From assembly GCA_038849025.1 (NCBI GenBank), contig JAWCNE010000005.1, positions 1-48,662 of the forward strand: a DNA stretch of 48,662 nucleotides, read 5' to 3'. This document shows positions 31,165 to 39,827 of this stretch, piece after piece. A program made the position numbers and the translations under genes. The notes beneath the pieces are model-generated. The model worked only from the letters and a program-made list of their open reading frames with translations, did no database searches and had not been told where the DNA came from. How positions within the stretch are numbered: position 1 is the stretch's first letter; the number at the start of each line of letters is the position of its first letter. The stretch comes from WUQU01 sp038849025. Its GTDB lineage: Archaea > Thermoproteota > Bathyarchaeia > Bathyarchaeales > Bathycorpusculaceae.

Positions 31165-32829
31165 CTACCGCATTTTAGCGTAGAGGTAAACTCCGTTATC
31201 TGATGCGTATAGGCTAAAAAATCTGGAAAGCTGTTTTACATCTGACAGCATTGAATATGCAGTTTCCTGGTCGTAATTGGTGTCTATTATTATGTAATCC
31301 GCTTTCAGCATTAGGTTGATAGCATATTTGCGTGTTTCTTCTTTGGCGTAAGCAAACACTTGAGGAAGGGGGTATGCGTAAGCATTAGATTTGTATGCAA
31401 AGTGCGGGAAAATGTGATTTTGAGTTAAAACAGAAGCGTTTTTTGGAACAAGGTTTACGATTCTTTGCAATGCAAGTTCATGCTCTCCTATTCTAGGGAC
31501 ATAATATTCAGAAAAAAAGGGTAGTTGAGTATTAACAATCGATAAGAGAGGACTCAGAGGACTTGCAAACATTGCAAAAATCGCTACTACCACTAGTAAG
31601 TACTTGAGGGTTTTGCCAAACTTAATAAAACCATTTCGCTGTGTTTTATTTAGTCCTTTTACCGCCGCCAAAAATATGAAAGGAATTACATATAGAGGGT
31701 AATGACTTCCTAAAACATAGTAGGGTGAATAGTTTGAAAGGAGAGCTGGGCCAAGCCAAGCAAATGCGATGAGTGTAACGCTGCTTTTTAGAGGGAGGAA
31801 AAGTAAAGAACCGAAAAGCATTACAAAGAAAAGCAGTTTAAAATAGGCGTCATACATCAAGGCATCAACAACTCTCGCAGGGTTAAGAATAATGTAGAGG
31901 GGTATTGTCAATGGATCCTCTTTAACTCCGAGAACTGACCAATAATCTAGCGCTCTGTAAAAATTTTCAAATATTGGATTAATCGGAAAAAAAGTGTTCT
32001 GAACCCACCTGCTAAACCATAGCCATAACAACGCTGAAGCGATAGTTAACAAAGGAACTAAAATCTTTTTTGCATCAAAAGCTTTACGCCTAAACATTCG
32101 ATAAAATTGATCCTTATGCTTGAGGATTCCGTAAATCCCAATGAAAGCTACAACTATAGGCACACTCTCCGCTATAGCAAGTGCCAGTATCAGGAATAAG
32201 AAATATTTTCCCCATTTTTCCTGTTCAAAATAGTACATGGATAAAAAGAAAAAAAGAGGCATAAAAGCTTGGACATGAAAATCATACCAGTTCGCTCCAT
32301 GCAATGGAGGATATAACAGGTAAACTGCCGCGAAACCTAAAGCCGCTACTCTGCTTGACAAAACATGCTTAACATACCAGTATAAGGGCAGAGCCCCTAA
32401 AGCAATTATAAACGACTGAAACACGAAAAGGGTTTCTGGTGTCTGGTTAATTGCATAAATGGGCAGCACCAAAAGCAAAATAGGACTGAAATGCAAACGA
32501 AAATAGCAACCAGTAACATTAAAAAAGAGTTCAGGCGTGTAATAGAGGAACTTTCCCTCATTTAACGTTGTGGACAAGGCTTGGATATTAATTCCCAGAT
32601 CCCAGGCATAGGTTTTAAATGCGTAATGTTTCAAGATTGTGAAATAAGAGAAGATTGCCGTATAAACTAGAATCATAAGGTAAACCAAAACTACTCCTAT
32701 TTCTATTCCTGCAATTTTCGACCCAAGCTTCTTTTCCCATTTTTCTTCATCCATTTCTCTGACTGTTTTAAGCTTCTGCCTTGCCCAATTGTAGAAATGA
32801 GCTATACGCAGCGTTAGTTTTCGACTCAT
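31165..32829 (-). CDS. DUF2079 multi-pass membrane protein (GT-C-like)
   Basis: About 554 residues with 10-11 membrane segments and an extracellular C-terminal domain. The first loop carries AWDLGINIQALSTTLNEGKF and FRLHFSPILLLVLPIY, the DUF2079 signature; this family shares the GT-C fold with polyprenyl-sugar-dependent glycosyltransferases. The acidic residue in AWDLG is the likely catalytic/metal residue. I prefer the ATG at 32829 over the TTG at 32847. It probably moves a lipid-linked sugar to an external acceptor, matching the Dpm1-like gene. Confidence 0.8.
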   Translation of the reverse strand: MSRKLTLRIAHFYNWARQKLKTVREMDEEKWEKKLGSKIAGIEIGVVLVYLMILVYTAIFSYFTILKHYAFKTYAWDLGINIQALSTTLNEGKFLYYTPELFFNVTGCYFRLHFSPILLLVLPIYAINQTPETLFVFQSFIIALGALPLYWYVKHVLSSRVAALGFAAVYLLYPPLHGANWYDFHVQAFMPLFFFLSMYYFEQEKWGKYFLFLILALAIAESVPIVVAFIGIYGILKHKDQFYRMFRRKAFDAKKILVPLLTIASALLWLWFSRWVQNTFFPINPIFENFYRALDYWSVLGVKEDPLTIPLYIILNPARVVDALMYDAYFKLLFFVMLFGSLLFLPLKSSVTLIAFAWLGPALLSNYSPYYVLGSHYPLYVIPFIFLAAVKGLNKTQRNGFIKFGKTLKYLLVVVAIFAMFASPLSPLLSIVNTQLPFFSEYYVPRIGEHELALQRIVNLVPKNASVLTQNHIFPHFAYKSNAYAYPLPQVFAYAKEETRKYAINLMLKADYIIIDTNYDQETAYSMLSDVKQLSRFFSLYASDNGVYLYAKMR

Positions 32830-32970
32830 ATTCCAAACGCCTTTCAATTCACCTAATTTAAACGCATACTATTAAAGGAAATTTAATGGTACTCATCTAT
32901 AAGCCTTATAAACATTACCTAATTAGAATGAAAACATGCTTCTTAACAGGTATGGAAGTGAGAAACAAGT

Positions 32971-34074
32971 GTGAAAAATAACGTATTGCTTGTAAGCGAT
33001 AGATCTTTATTTACAGGAATTGGAAGTTACAGTTTTCAACTGGCCAAACACTTAAAAAGAATAGGGGAAAAATCAATCGCCTTTCTAAATCTTTCAACAG
33101 TCGCAGAAGACAGCTACGGGGGCCTTACGAAGGTTTCTTTGGAAAAAGGTAAGCGAATTATGGATCACTTCCTTTTTTTACGCAAGGTACCACGAGGTTA
33201 TAAATTGTACCATCTGCTTAACCCCAACCTAGGCGTCTTAACAATAAAGTGCAAGCCAAACGTAGTGACGGTTCACGATCTATACCCTTTCACTAAAATG
33301 GCCTATAGAGATCTAATAGTGCATTCTTTTGGTCTAGACTTTCCAATTTTAGAGGCGATGAAATTTAACATGCGTTTCATAAAATTTACTGACAAAGTGA
33401 TTTGTGTCTCACAATATACTAAAAAAGAGCTTACGGCTTTAATGCATATAAACCCATCTAAGGTGCATGTAGTTTACTTAGGAGTAGACCACAACTATTT
33501 TCGTCCAAGAAATAAAATGGAAATGAGGCGAAAATTAAATCTCCCTCAAAATAAGAAAATCATATTGCATGTAGGAGTTGACGAGCCCCGAAAAAACATT
33601 GAAGTTTTACTAAAAGCTCTTTACCATGTCAGAAGAAAAATGCCGAATACCGTTTTGGTTAGAATAGGGGGAATGCGCTCCAGAACAGCAAAACAAATTT
33701 CCTCCATGCATTTAACAGATTCACTAATTCATTTCGCCAAAGTTTCTGACATTGGACCCTACTACAACGCTGCCGACGTACTCGCCTTTCCATCATACTA
33801 CGAAGGATTTGGCCTACCAGTCCTTGAAGCCATGTCTTCAGGCCTTCCAGTAATCGCAGGAAAAAGCACTTCTATCCCAGAGGTTATAGGCGATGCAGGC
33901 ATGCTTTTCCCGCCAGACGACACAAGTATGCTCAGCGAGCTCCTTTACCAACTCTTAACTGATAAGAACTTACAGCAAGAATTGTCACTAAAGGGGTTGC
34001 AAAGAAGTAGAATGTTTAATTGGGAAACTTGTGCAAAGAAAACCCTTGAAGTTTATAAAACCCTAATTCATTAA
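32971..34074 (+). CDS. Glycosyltransferase family 4 (GT-B)
   Basis: 367 residues from a GTG with GGAAGTGAG upstream. N-terminal half: GIGSYSFQLAKHL, a donor-independent acceptor domain. C-terminal half: ILHVGVDEPRKNIEVLLKAL and the EX7E motif in SYYEGFGLPVLEAMSSG. It transfers a hexose from an NDP-sugar with retention. It is paired with the GT2 gene 30 bases downstream, suggesting assembly of one glycan. Confidence 0.9.
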   Translation: MKNNVLLVSDRSLFTGIGSYSFQLAKHLKRIGEKSIAFLNLSTVAEDSYGGLTKVSLEKGKRIMDHFLFLRKVPRGYKLYHLLNPNLGVLTIKCKPNVVTVHDLYPFTKMAYRDLIVHSFGLDFPILEAMKFNMRFIKFTDKVICVSQYTKKELTALMHINPSKVHVVYLGVDHNYFRPRNKMEMRRKLNLPQNKKIILHVGVDEPRKNIEVLLKALYHVRRKMPNTVLVRIGGMRSRTAKQISSMHLTDSLIHFAKVSDIGPYYNAADVLAFPSYYEGFGLPVLEAMSSGLPVIAGKSTSIPEVIGDAGMLFPPDDTSMLSELLYQLLTDKNLQQELSLKGLQRSRMFNWETCAKKTLEVYKTLIH

Positions 34075-34104
34075 AAGGGATAATTAAAGGAAGACTTGGT
34101 CTCT

Positions 34105-34884
34105 ATGGTACAAGTCTTGATAAAAGCAGAACGGCAAATAAAGCAAGAGGAATACACATCATACTTCTCGGTTATAATTCCAACGTTAAATGAAGAATCC
34201 AAAATAGAAAGATTACTAAAATCTCTAAAAAGACAAACGTTTAAGGATTTTGAGGTCATAATAGTTGACGGAGGCAGCCGCGATCAAACCGTTGAAATTG
34301 CCGAAAAATTCTCTGCAAAAGTGTATGTAAAAAAGGGATTAAAAGAATTCCCATCAAGAAACTACGGAGCAAAAGTGTCGAAGGGAAAGATTTTACTGTT
34401 TTTAAGCGCCGACGTTTTACTTCCATCCGATGCTTTAGAGTATTTGAAAATATTTTTTGATAAGGGCTATGATGGAATATGCGCAATGGGCATGCCCTTT
34501 GAAGCCCCGCTATGGATGAAACTGGGATACCTCGCCCACTGGAAGATCCTCCGCTTATGGATGGCTCTTTCCAAAGATTATCATGGCAGCACCAATTTCA
34601 TGGCAGTAAGAAAGAAAGATTTTTTCAGGATAGGCGGTTTTGAAGACAAGTTTTGTGCTGATACACTTTTCTTCAATGCATTAGGACGAAAAAGAAAAGT
34701 GAAAATTCTCAACAGAATCTGCGTATTTGTTTCCGGAAGACGTGCAGAAAAAATGGGATTCTTCCGTTTTTATACTCACTTCCTTTGGGTGATAGTTTAT
34801 GACTATTTCCCATTCTTAAGAAACACGGCCATAACACGCTTTCTGCAAAACTATTCCTCTGGCTATAGAGCAAAACACGGCTAA
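34105..34884 (+). CDS. Glycosyltransferase family 2
   Basis: 260 residues from the ATG at 34105 (AAAGGAAG at good spacing; an upstream TTG is too close to it). GT-A features: VIIPTLNEESKIERLLKSL, IIVDGGSRDQT, and LLFLSADVLLPSD where the second DXD is reduced to SAD. This form is typical of glycosyltransferases that add the first sugars to lipid carriers. A hydrophobic amphipathic C-terminus suggests membrane association. Confidence 0.87.
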   Translation: MVQVLIKAERQIKQEEYTSYFSVIIPTLNEESKIERLLKSLKRQTFKDFEVIIVDGGSRDQTVEIAEKFSAKVYVKKGLKEFPSRNYGAKVSKGKILLFLSADVLLPSDALEYLKIFFDKGYDGICAMGMPFEAPLWMKLGYLAHWKILRLWMALSKDYHGSTNFMAVRKKDFFRIGGFEDKFCADTLFFNALGRKRKVKILNRICVFVSGRRAEKMGFFRFYTHFLWVIVYDYFPFLRNTAITRFLQNYSSGYRAKHG

Positions 34885-34909
34885 AGCAAGTGGAAAACTT
34901 CATTTTAGT

Positions 34910-35010
34910 CTACTTCATGGAATTGCTAACTATCATTTCTACCCATTTGTAGGTTTTAGCCAAGCCCTCTTCGAGGAGGGTTTTTCCAATTCGACGCCTA
35001 TAAATTCTTT
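34910..35010 (-). pseudogene. Scrap of an NDP-sugar epimerase gene
   Basis: The minus strand reads RIGKTLLEEGLAKTYKWVEM, then IVSNSMK and stop. 'LEEGLAKTYKW' is the hallmark C-terminus of GalE-type NAD-dependent epimerases, where it follows GW.P. Upstream the frame is closed by TGA and no Rossmann fold is present, so only the last 30 or so codons survive. A hairpin CCCTC-TTCGAG-GAGGG plus T run inside it (34966-34985) may now end transcripts, probably by coincidence. Nothing else is visible in 34885-35099. Confidence 0.45.
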
Positions 35011-35099
35011 TTCAAACATTAGCACCCAGCCCATGCTACTACAACCTTTCAAGGTAAACACGAAACATTTTTTAATTCAGTGACAAAGAAAGGATCAAG

Positions 35100-36329
35100 A
35101 TGAACCAAAAATCTCTTGATTTTGTTCGAGAACTTTTTAACACATATTATAGGCAAGAGTATTCTCCAAAAAAGTTACCGTTTATGGAAAGGCGCGAATT
35201 TGGTTTCGTTATGTTTGAAGGCTTTATGAGTAGGCATAGAAGTTTTAAAGATATGGAAGAGTTAAAAGAGTTTTTGGAGAGTTCTACTCCAACGGATGCG
35301 TATTATTCTTGTGCTTACTACGAAAACCCAACGGTGGAAATGGATAAAAAAGGTTGGTTGGGCGCGGATCTAATTTTTGACGTAGACGCTGACCACATAC
35401 CTACTAGTTGCGACAAAATTCACGATGAATGGAAATGCGGTAATTGTGGTTTTTCCGGGAAAGGAATAACGCCTGAAAAATGTCCCGCCTGTAGCAGCGA
35501 AAAGATTGATGTAATCACGTGGCCTTGTGAAGTTTGTTTAGAGTCGGCGAAAGCGGAGACCGTTAAGCTTTTGGATATGCTGAGTAGGGATTTCGGTTTT
35601 TCCGATAAAGAGATACAAGTGTTCTTCTCAGGACACCGCGGCTATCACGTCCATGTTGAAAGCGAATCTGTCAAAACTCTTGATGCCACTGCACGGAAAG
35701 AAATAGTTGATTACATAACTTGCTTAGGTTTAGAAACATCATTTTATTACGCAAACAAAGAAGCAGGAAAAATGCCTCCAGAGAGCTTAAGTTTGGTCAA
35801 TTATGGATGGGGCAAACGCCTTACCACTGGAGTGGCAAACTTTATTCGTGAGGCACGGGAGGAAGATTTCATAAAAATTGGAATTAAGCGAAACATTGCA
35901 AAAACAATTAACCAAAATAAGGATAAACTGTTGAAAAGTTGGACGAATTCGAGGATATGGGGAAGCATTAAAGGTGTGGGTGCGGAGGCTTGGAGGAAAA
36001 TGGTTGAATACGTCGCAAAGATGCAGTCCGCAAAAATCGACACTGTAGTAACGACGGACATACACCGTTTAATTAGACTTCCTGAAACCTTACATGGTAA
36101 AACGGGATTCAAAAAAACCGAGCTTCCAGTTTCCAAAATTGATGTTTTTGATCCCTTTAGAAACGCCGTAGCCTTCACAAAAAACACAGCAACCGTCTTT
36201 GTTTCAGATGCTCCTAAATTTAGGCTAAACGGCGAAACTTTTGGACCTTACAAAAAACAAAAGGTTGAATTGCCGACAGCCGCAGCTGTTTTGCTTGTTT
36301 GCAAAAACAAGGCAGAGGTGCTAGATTAA
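35100..36329 (+). CDS. priS: DNA primase catalytic subunit PriS
   Basis: 409 residues. The catalytic aspartates are in LIFDVDADH (94-98). A zinc-binding insert follows (CGNCG, CPAC, CEVC at about 113-150), then SGHRGYHVHVES, the conserved primase motif, and a third catalytic Asp region near VTTDIHRLIRLPETLHGKTG. It makes the primers for DNA synthesis with PriL. A GINS gene begins 1 base after its stop, tying priming to the replicative helicase. Confidence 0.95.
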   Translation: MNQKSLDFVRELFNTYYRQEYSPKKLPFMERREFGFVMFEGFMSRHRSFKDMEELKEFLESSTPTDAYYSCAYYENPTVEMDKKGWLGADLIFDVDADHIPTSCDKIHDEWKCGNCGFSGKGITPEKCPACSSEKIDVITWPCEVCLESAKAETVKLLDMLSRDFGFSDKEIQVFFSGHRGYHVHVESESVKTLDATARKEIVDYITCLGLETSFYYANKEAGKMPPESLSLVNYGWGKRLTTGVANFIREAREEDFIKIGIKRNIAKTINQNKDKLLKSWTNSRIWGSIKGVGAEAWRKMVEYVAKMQSAKIDTVVTTDIHRLIRLPETLHGKTGFKKTELPVSKIDVFDPFRNAVAFTKNTATVFVSDAPKFRLNGETFGPYKKQKVELPTAAAVLLVCKNKAEVLD

Positions 36330-36330
36330 A

Positions 36331-36879
36331 ATGTATAATCAGCTATATGCTATTTGGAAAAAAGAGCTTGAAACCCCAGAACTTCAGAAACTCCCCAAAG
36401 ATTTCTATTCTGAAATTAGCAGTTATCTTAAAAAACTTAGAGAAGAAGGCAGAATGCTTGATAAAAAAACGGCGAAGGCGAAACTTCTAGAAACTGAAAT
36501 GAAAAACGTTAAACTCATGGTTCATGGATTAATGTGGTTACGATATAAAAAATTAGTCAAAAAGACTTCTGAAGGCCAAAAACTTCCGCTAGAATCATTG
36601 ACAACTCAGGAAGAGAAAACATTTACTGAGTTTCTATCCTTTGCAGAAGTTTACCGTAACTTAGTAAAAACCGTTTTACAAGGTCATGGTCCAGAATTGA
36701 AAGTTGAATTTAAACACAAAAGGGTTGTTTTGCGTTTTTTAAGTGAAATCCCAGAAATCATGGGCGTAGACGTGAAGACCTATGGACCTTTTAAAGCTGA
36801 AGATATAGGCTCTGTACCGGTTGAAAACGCAAAAATCCTAATTGAGCGAGGCTTAGCTGAAAAAGTGGAATTTACGTAG
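36331..36879 (+). CDS. GINS complex subunit Gins51 (Gins15)
   Basis: 182 residues. The N-terminal 110 residues are the helical A domain (LQKLPKDFYSEISSYLKKLR, KNVKLMVHGLMWLRYKKLVK). The C-terminal B domain (VKTYGPFKAEDIGSVPVENA, then KILIERGLAEKVEF) is the small beta domain found at this end in Gins51. With Gins23 it activates MCM in the CMG helicase. Adjacency to priS is known from other archaea. Its 3' end overlaps the archaeosortase 3' end by 8 bases. Confidence 0.9.
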   Translation: MYNQLYAIWKKELETPELQKLPKDFYSEISSYLKKLREEGRMLDKKTAKAKLLETEMKNVKLMVHGLMWLRYKKLVKKTSEGQKLPLESLTTQEEKTFTEFLSFAEVYRNLVKTVLQGHGPELKVEFKHKRVVLRFLSEIPEIMGVDVKTYGPFKAEDIGSVPVENAKILIERGLAEKVEFT

Positions 36880-37942
36880 AAACGGGTGACAAGCGTTTTC
36901 CACTTCTAAGCTTTCTCCATAAAACTTGGCTTCCGACAATTATTAGCGGGTAAGAGATAATCCATGTTATGGAGTATAAAGAACCGTAATAGTCATGAAA
37001 TCTTGCCCAGTCCCCCCCATTTATCGCAATGAGAAAAATGCTTACTACTCTTAAGACGTTAATGGCATACGTTATTATTGCGCCCACTAAAAAGTATGCT
37101 AACCCAGCTTTTAGCGAAACATTTTTTTTCTTTAAAAACGCCAAGGTGATGATGGAATAAATTAGTAGGCTGTCTGCACCTGCGCATGGCCAACCTATGG
37201 CAAACCTAGTTAGGGTTGCACCTTCGGAATTGTAAACACTTAAAAGTGTTAATGAACCATAAACAGGGTTCCTTATGTTATCAAGTTTTGTTTGGAATCC
37301 CATGAAGTTTAAAACATTTGCTGCAAGCTGAGCCGTTGTAGGAACCATTATTTGAAAGGGGGTAAACCATCCATAAGGATACAAATTGTCTATTAAATAT
37401 ACCATTCCAATAAGGCCTAGAAAGAATATTGAAATTGCGTATTTTGGTAAACTGCCAATACCATATTCTGCTAAGATAACAAGAGCAAAAAATACGGTTA
37501 AAACCAGATATTCGACTGAAAGGGGCATCATGTTGGCAAAAGAGGCTTCAGAGCCGCCTATTTTATATCTGAGGGCCAAATCCACGATAAAATTGTTAAA
37601 TCCATAGTAATTTGCAACAACCACGTAAATGGTTGGAAGCGCGATGAATGTGGCAAGGGCAACAGTTTTAATCGTTTTTGCTCTCCATTTCTCTTTTTTA
37701 AATTCTTCCCAGCTTAATATGGTTTCTAATAAAATAAGCCATAGGAAGAAGAAGTAATAGGTTCTACCCTTCCATGTTGATTCGAAGGAATTGGGATAAA
37801 GACTGTATAAAATGGCAAAGGGTATTATGAAGGAAAGGACCGGTAGGAGTTTTTTAAAAATTGAAACAATTTTTCCAAGGTTTCCTTCCTTAGATTCCAT
37901 CCAACGGTCTCCAAATGTTTTTCCAGCATTATTGCTGTTCAA
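36872..37942 (-). CDS. Archaeosortase/exosortase family transpeptidase
   Basis: 356 residues with about eight membrane helices. The catalytic triad is visible in order: Cys253 in WPCAGADSLL, Arg298 in INVLRVVSIF, and His316 in ARFHDYYGS. Archaeosortases cut C-terminal PGF-CTERM-like signals and join surface proteins to lipid. No protein with such a tail is in the window. The nearby pilin and secreted protein lack one. The start is weak: TTG at 37942, or the ATG at residue 15. Confidence 0.85.
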   Translation of the reverse strand: MNSNNAGKTFGDRWMESKEGNLGKIVSIFKKLLPVLSFIIPFAILYSLYPNSFESTWKGRTYYFFFLWLILLETILSWEEFKKEKWRAKTIKTVALATFIALPTIYVVVANYYGFNNFIVDLALRYKIGGSEASFANMMPLSVEYLVLTVFFALVILAEYGIGSLPKYAISIFFLGLIGMVYLIDNLYPYGWFTPFQIMVPTTAQLAANVLNFMGFQTKLDNIRNPVYGSLTLLSVYNSEGATLTRFAIGWPCAGADSLLIYSIITLAFLKKKNVSLKAGLAYFLVGAIITYAINVLRVVSIFLIAINGGDWARFHDYYGSLYSITWIISYPLIIVGSQVLWRKLRSGKRLSPVST

Positions 37943-38066
37943 TTAGTTAATTTGTACGTTATATCTTTATTTTATTTTTCGCAGAAATCCTTAGAATATT
38001 CCTATAAATTTTAAATAGTTGTAAAGGAAGTTGTATTAAGATAAGATAATTAATGAGGGTTATAAA

Positions 38067-38288
38067 ATGGAATTTAAAAAGGGATTCTTTGGGGGTTTTC
38101 TGGTTTTAGGGTTTGTAATATTTATTGCTGGTTTACTGACTGGAATGTTAGCAGTCCTTTTGGTAGCCTCAAAACTTGATTCCGCCGTTCTCTTTATGGT
38201 TTTTTCCTTAGGTTTTATAGTAGGTAATATAGTAGTCGTCTTAATATGGGCAATGATGAAGTTTAGGGAATTAAAGCCAGCTTTATGA
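38067..38288 (+). CDS. Small two-helix membrane protein
   Basis: 73 residues behind GAGGG, with two long membrane helices (about 8-33 and 39-64) and short basic ends. It is hydrophobic throughout, with Gly-rich helix faces. No family is recognised. It lies just upstream of the ribosomal operon but has its own TATA-like AATTTTAAAT about 60 bases upstream. Confidence 0.55.
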   Translation: MEFKKGFFGGFLVLGFVIFIAGLLTGMLAVLLVASKLDSAVLFMVFSLGFIVGNIVVVLIWAMMKFRELKPAL

Positions 38289-38366
38289 CTGCTTTAATAA
38301 TTATATACGGAAGTGGTTGACGGAAAAAGTATATGAGTAGGTGTGTTTTCTTATGCACAACTGGTC

Positions 38367-38651
38367 GTGGTTAAATTGAATGTTCCCAAAGAGATTAGAA
38401 CATATTGCCCAAGATGTAAAACTCATCAGATTCACACGGTTTCGCTTTATAAAGCTGGAAAGCGGAGAGCTTTAGCGAAGGGTGAACGTCATCATGAACA
38501 GGAGAAAAAGGGTTATGGGGGACAGAAATACCCTCTCCAGCGGAAGTTTGCTAAAACCACTAAAAAGCAGACTTTAAAGTTAAAGTGTAAGATTTGTGGT
38601 TATACTAGGCATAAGGAGGGCATTCGATTAAGGAAAATGGTTATTGTCTAA
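38367..38651 (+). CDS. rpl44e: Ribosomal protein L44e
   Basis: 94 residues from GTG 38367; TTG 38376 (LNVPKEIR) is the other reasonable start. It has NVPKEIRTYCPRCKTHQIHT, GGQKYPLQRKFAKTTKKQ and a second Cys pair CKICGY, the zinc protein of the large subunit E site. It opens the operon rpl44e-rps27e-aif2a-nop10-pac2. TATA TTATATAC lies at 38301-38308. Confidence 0.95.
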   Translation: MVKLNVPKEIRTYCPRCKTHQIHTVSLYKAGKRRALAKGERHHEQEKKGYGGQKYPLQRKFAKTTKKQTLKLKCKICGYTRHKEGIRLRKMVIV

Positions 38652-38666
38652 AGCGGAGGCTTGTTT

Positions 38667-38864
38667 GTGGCTGAATGGGAGAAGCTTATTCCAAGTCCTA
38701 AAAGCAGTTTTCTAAGAGTTAAGTGCTTGAAATGTGGTAATGAGCAAATAGTTTTCAGTCACGCTGTGAACAAGGTTAATTGCAACGTTTGTGGAGCTGA
38801 GCTTGTAGAGCCCTCGGGCGGGAAAGCGGTGATCAAGGGCGAAACGGTTGCAATACTTAAGTGA
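38667..38864 (+). CDS. rps27e: Ribosomal protein S27e
   Basis: 65 residues from GTG 38667 (GGAGG 8 bases upstream; an in-frame TTG 6 bases earlier is unlikely). The four-Cys zinc ribbon is CLKCGNEQIVFSH and CNVCGAEL, the standard S27e fold on the small subunit. It sits in the translation operon, 15 bases after rpl44e. Confidence 0.95.
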   Translation: MAEWEKLIPSPKSSFLRVKCLKCGNEQIVFSHAVNKVNCNVCGAELVEPSGGKAVIKGETVAILK

Positions 38865-38877
38865 GAGATGAAAACGT

Positions 38878-39666
38878 ATGGCTTTAAAAAAAACGGAGTG
38901 GCCTGAAGTTGGCGACCTAATTATAGGAACTGTTGAGACGGTTACTGATTACGGTGCTTATGTAAGGCTTGACGAGTATGATAAAAGGGGGCTTCTGCAC
39001 ATTTCTGAAGTATCCTCATCATGGATTAGGAATATCCGAGATTTTGTCCGTGAAGGGCAAAAGGTTGTTTTGAAGGTTTTGCGGGTAGATGCCGAAAAAG
39101 GACACATAGACTTGTCCTTGAGAAGAGTCTCTAAAAGGGAAAAGATAGAGAAGATGCTATCGTGGAAAAGGGAGAGGAAAGCTGAAGCGCTCCTTCGAAG
39201 CGTTGCCGAAAAGGCCGGATTGTCTGTGGAAGAAGTTTACGAAAAAGCCGGGGGGATTATTGAAAAAGAGTATGGGTTGTATGAAGGTTTTGAAAAGGCC
39301 GCCAGAGACGGCATAGAGGCTTTAGTGAAAATAGGTGTGCCTGAAGAGCTTGCAGTGGTTTTCGCTGAGGTTGCGAAAGAAAGAATACGTTTACCGATGG
39401 TTAAAATTAAGGGAATAGTTGAACTTCGCTGTCTAAAACCTAATGGAGTAAAAATCATAAAAGAAGCCTTCTTAAACGCTAAAAAATCTGAAAAAACTAG
39501 AGATTCAAAGATTCGTTTTTATGTTGTAGCAGCACCAAAGTACTGCATAGAAGTATTAGCCGATAATTATAAGCAGGCGGAGGTAATATTACAACGGGTT
39601 GCAGAAAATGTTGTGTCGAATGTTATTAAGGCAGGCGGGCAAGGAGTGTTTAGAAGGGAGAAGTAG
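38878..39666 (+). CDS. Translation initiation factor aIF2 alpha
   Basis: 262 residues. The S1 RNA-binding domain is at the N-terminus (WPEVGDLIIGTVETVTDYGA, RGLLHISEVSSSWIRN). A central helical domain follows, then a C-terminal alpha/beta domain (IRFYVVAAPKYCIEVLADNY) that binds aIF2 gamma. It delivers initiator tRNA to the ribosome within aIF2. Its TAG overlaps the nop10 GTG by one base. Confidence 0.95.
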   Translation: MALKKTEWPEVGDLIIGTVETVTDYGAYVRLDEYDKRGLLHISEVSSSWIRNIRDFVREGQKVVLKVLRVDAEKGHIDLSLRRVSKREKIEKMLSWKRERKAEALLRSVAEKAGLSVEEVYEKAGGIIEKEYGLYEGFEKAARDGIEALVKIGVPEELAVVFAEVAKERIRLPMVKIKGIVELRCLKPNGVKIIKEAFLNAKKSEKTRDSKIRFYVVAAPKYCIEVLADNYKQAEVILQRVAENVVSNVIKAGGQGVFRREK

Positions 39667-39827
39667 TGGCTTGGCTTTTAAGAAAATGCGTAAAATGCGG
39701 GCAATACACGCTTAGAAGAGATAAGTGCCCCTACTGTGGCGGAGGGGTTCATGTACCCCACCCCCCAAAGTTTTCACCAGACGACAAGTATTTGAAGTAT
39801 AGGATGGCTTTAAAAAGGGAGGCATGA
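39666..39827 (+). CDS. nop10: H/ACA ribonucleoprotein Nop10
   Basis: 53 residues from a GTG that shares one base with the aIF2 alpha TAG. It has MAWLLRKCVKCGQYTLRRDK, CPYCGG and HPPKFSPDDKYLKYR, the zinc ribbon and extended tail of Nop10. It stabilises Cbf5 in pseudouridylation guides. It is part of the translation operon; its TGA overlaps the PAC2 ATG. Confidence 0.95.
   Translation: MAWLLRKCVKCGQYTLRRDKCPYCGGGVHVPHPPKFSPDDKYLKYRMALKREA

Noticed and set aside
34966..34985. Intrinsic terminator hairpin with T run
   Set aside because: The sequence also reads as the end of an epimerase gene, and archaeal terminators do not need hairpins; noted only in the epimerase scrap.
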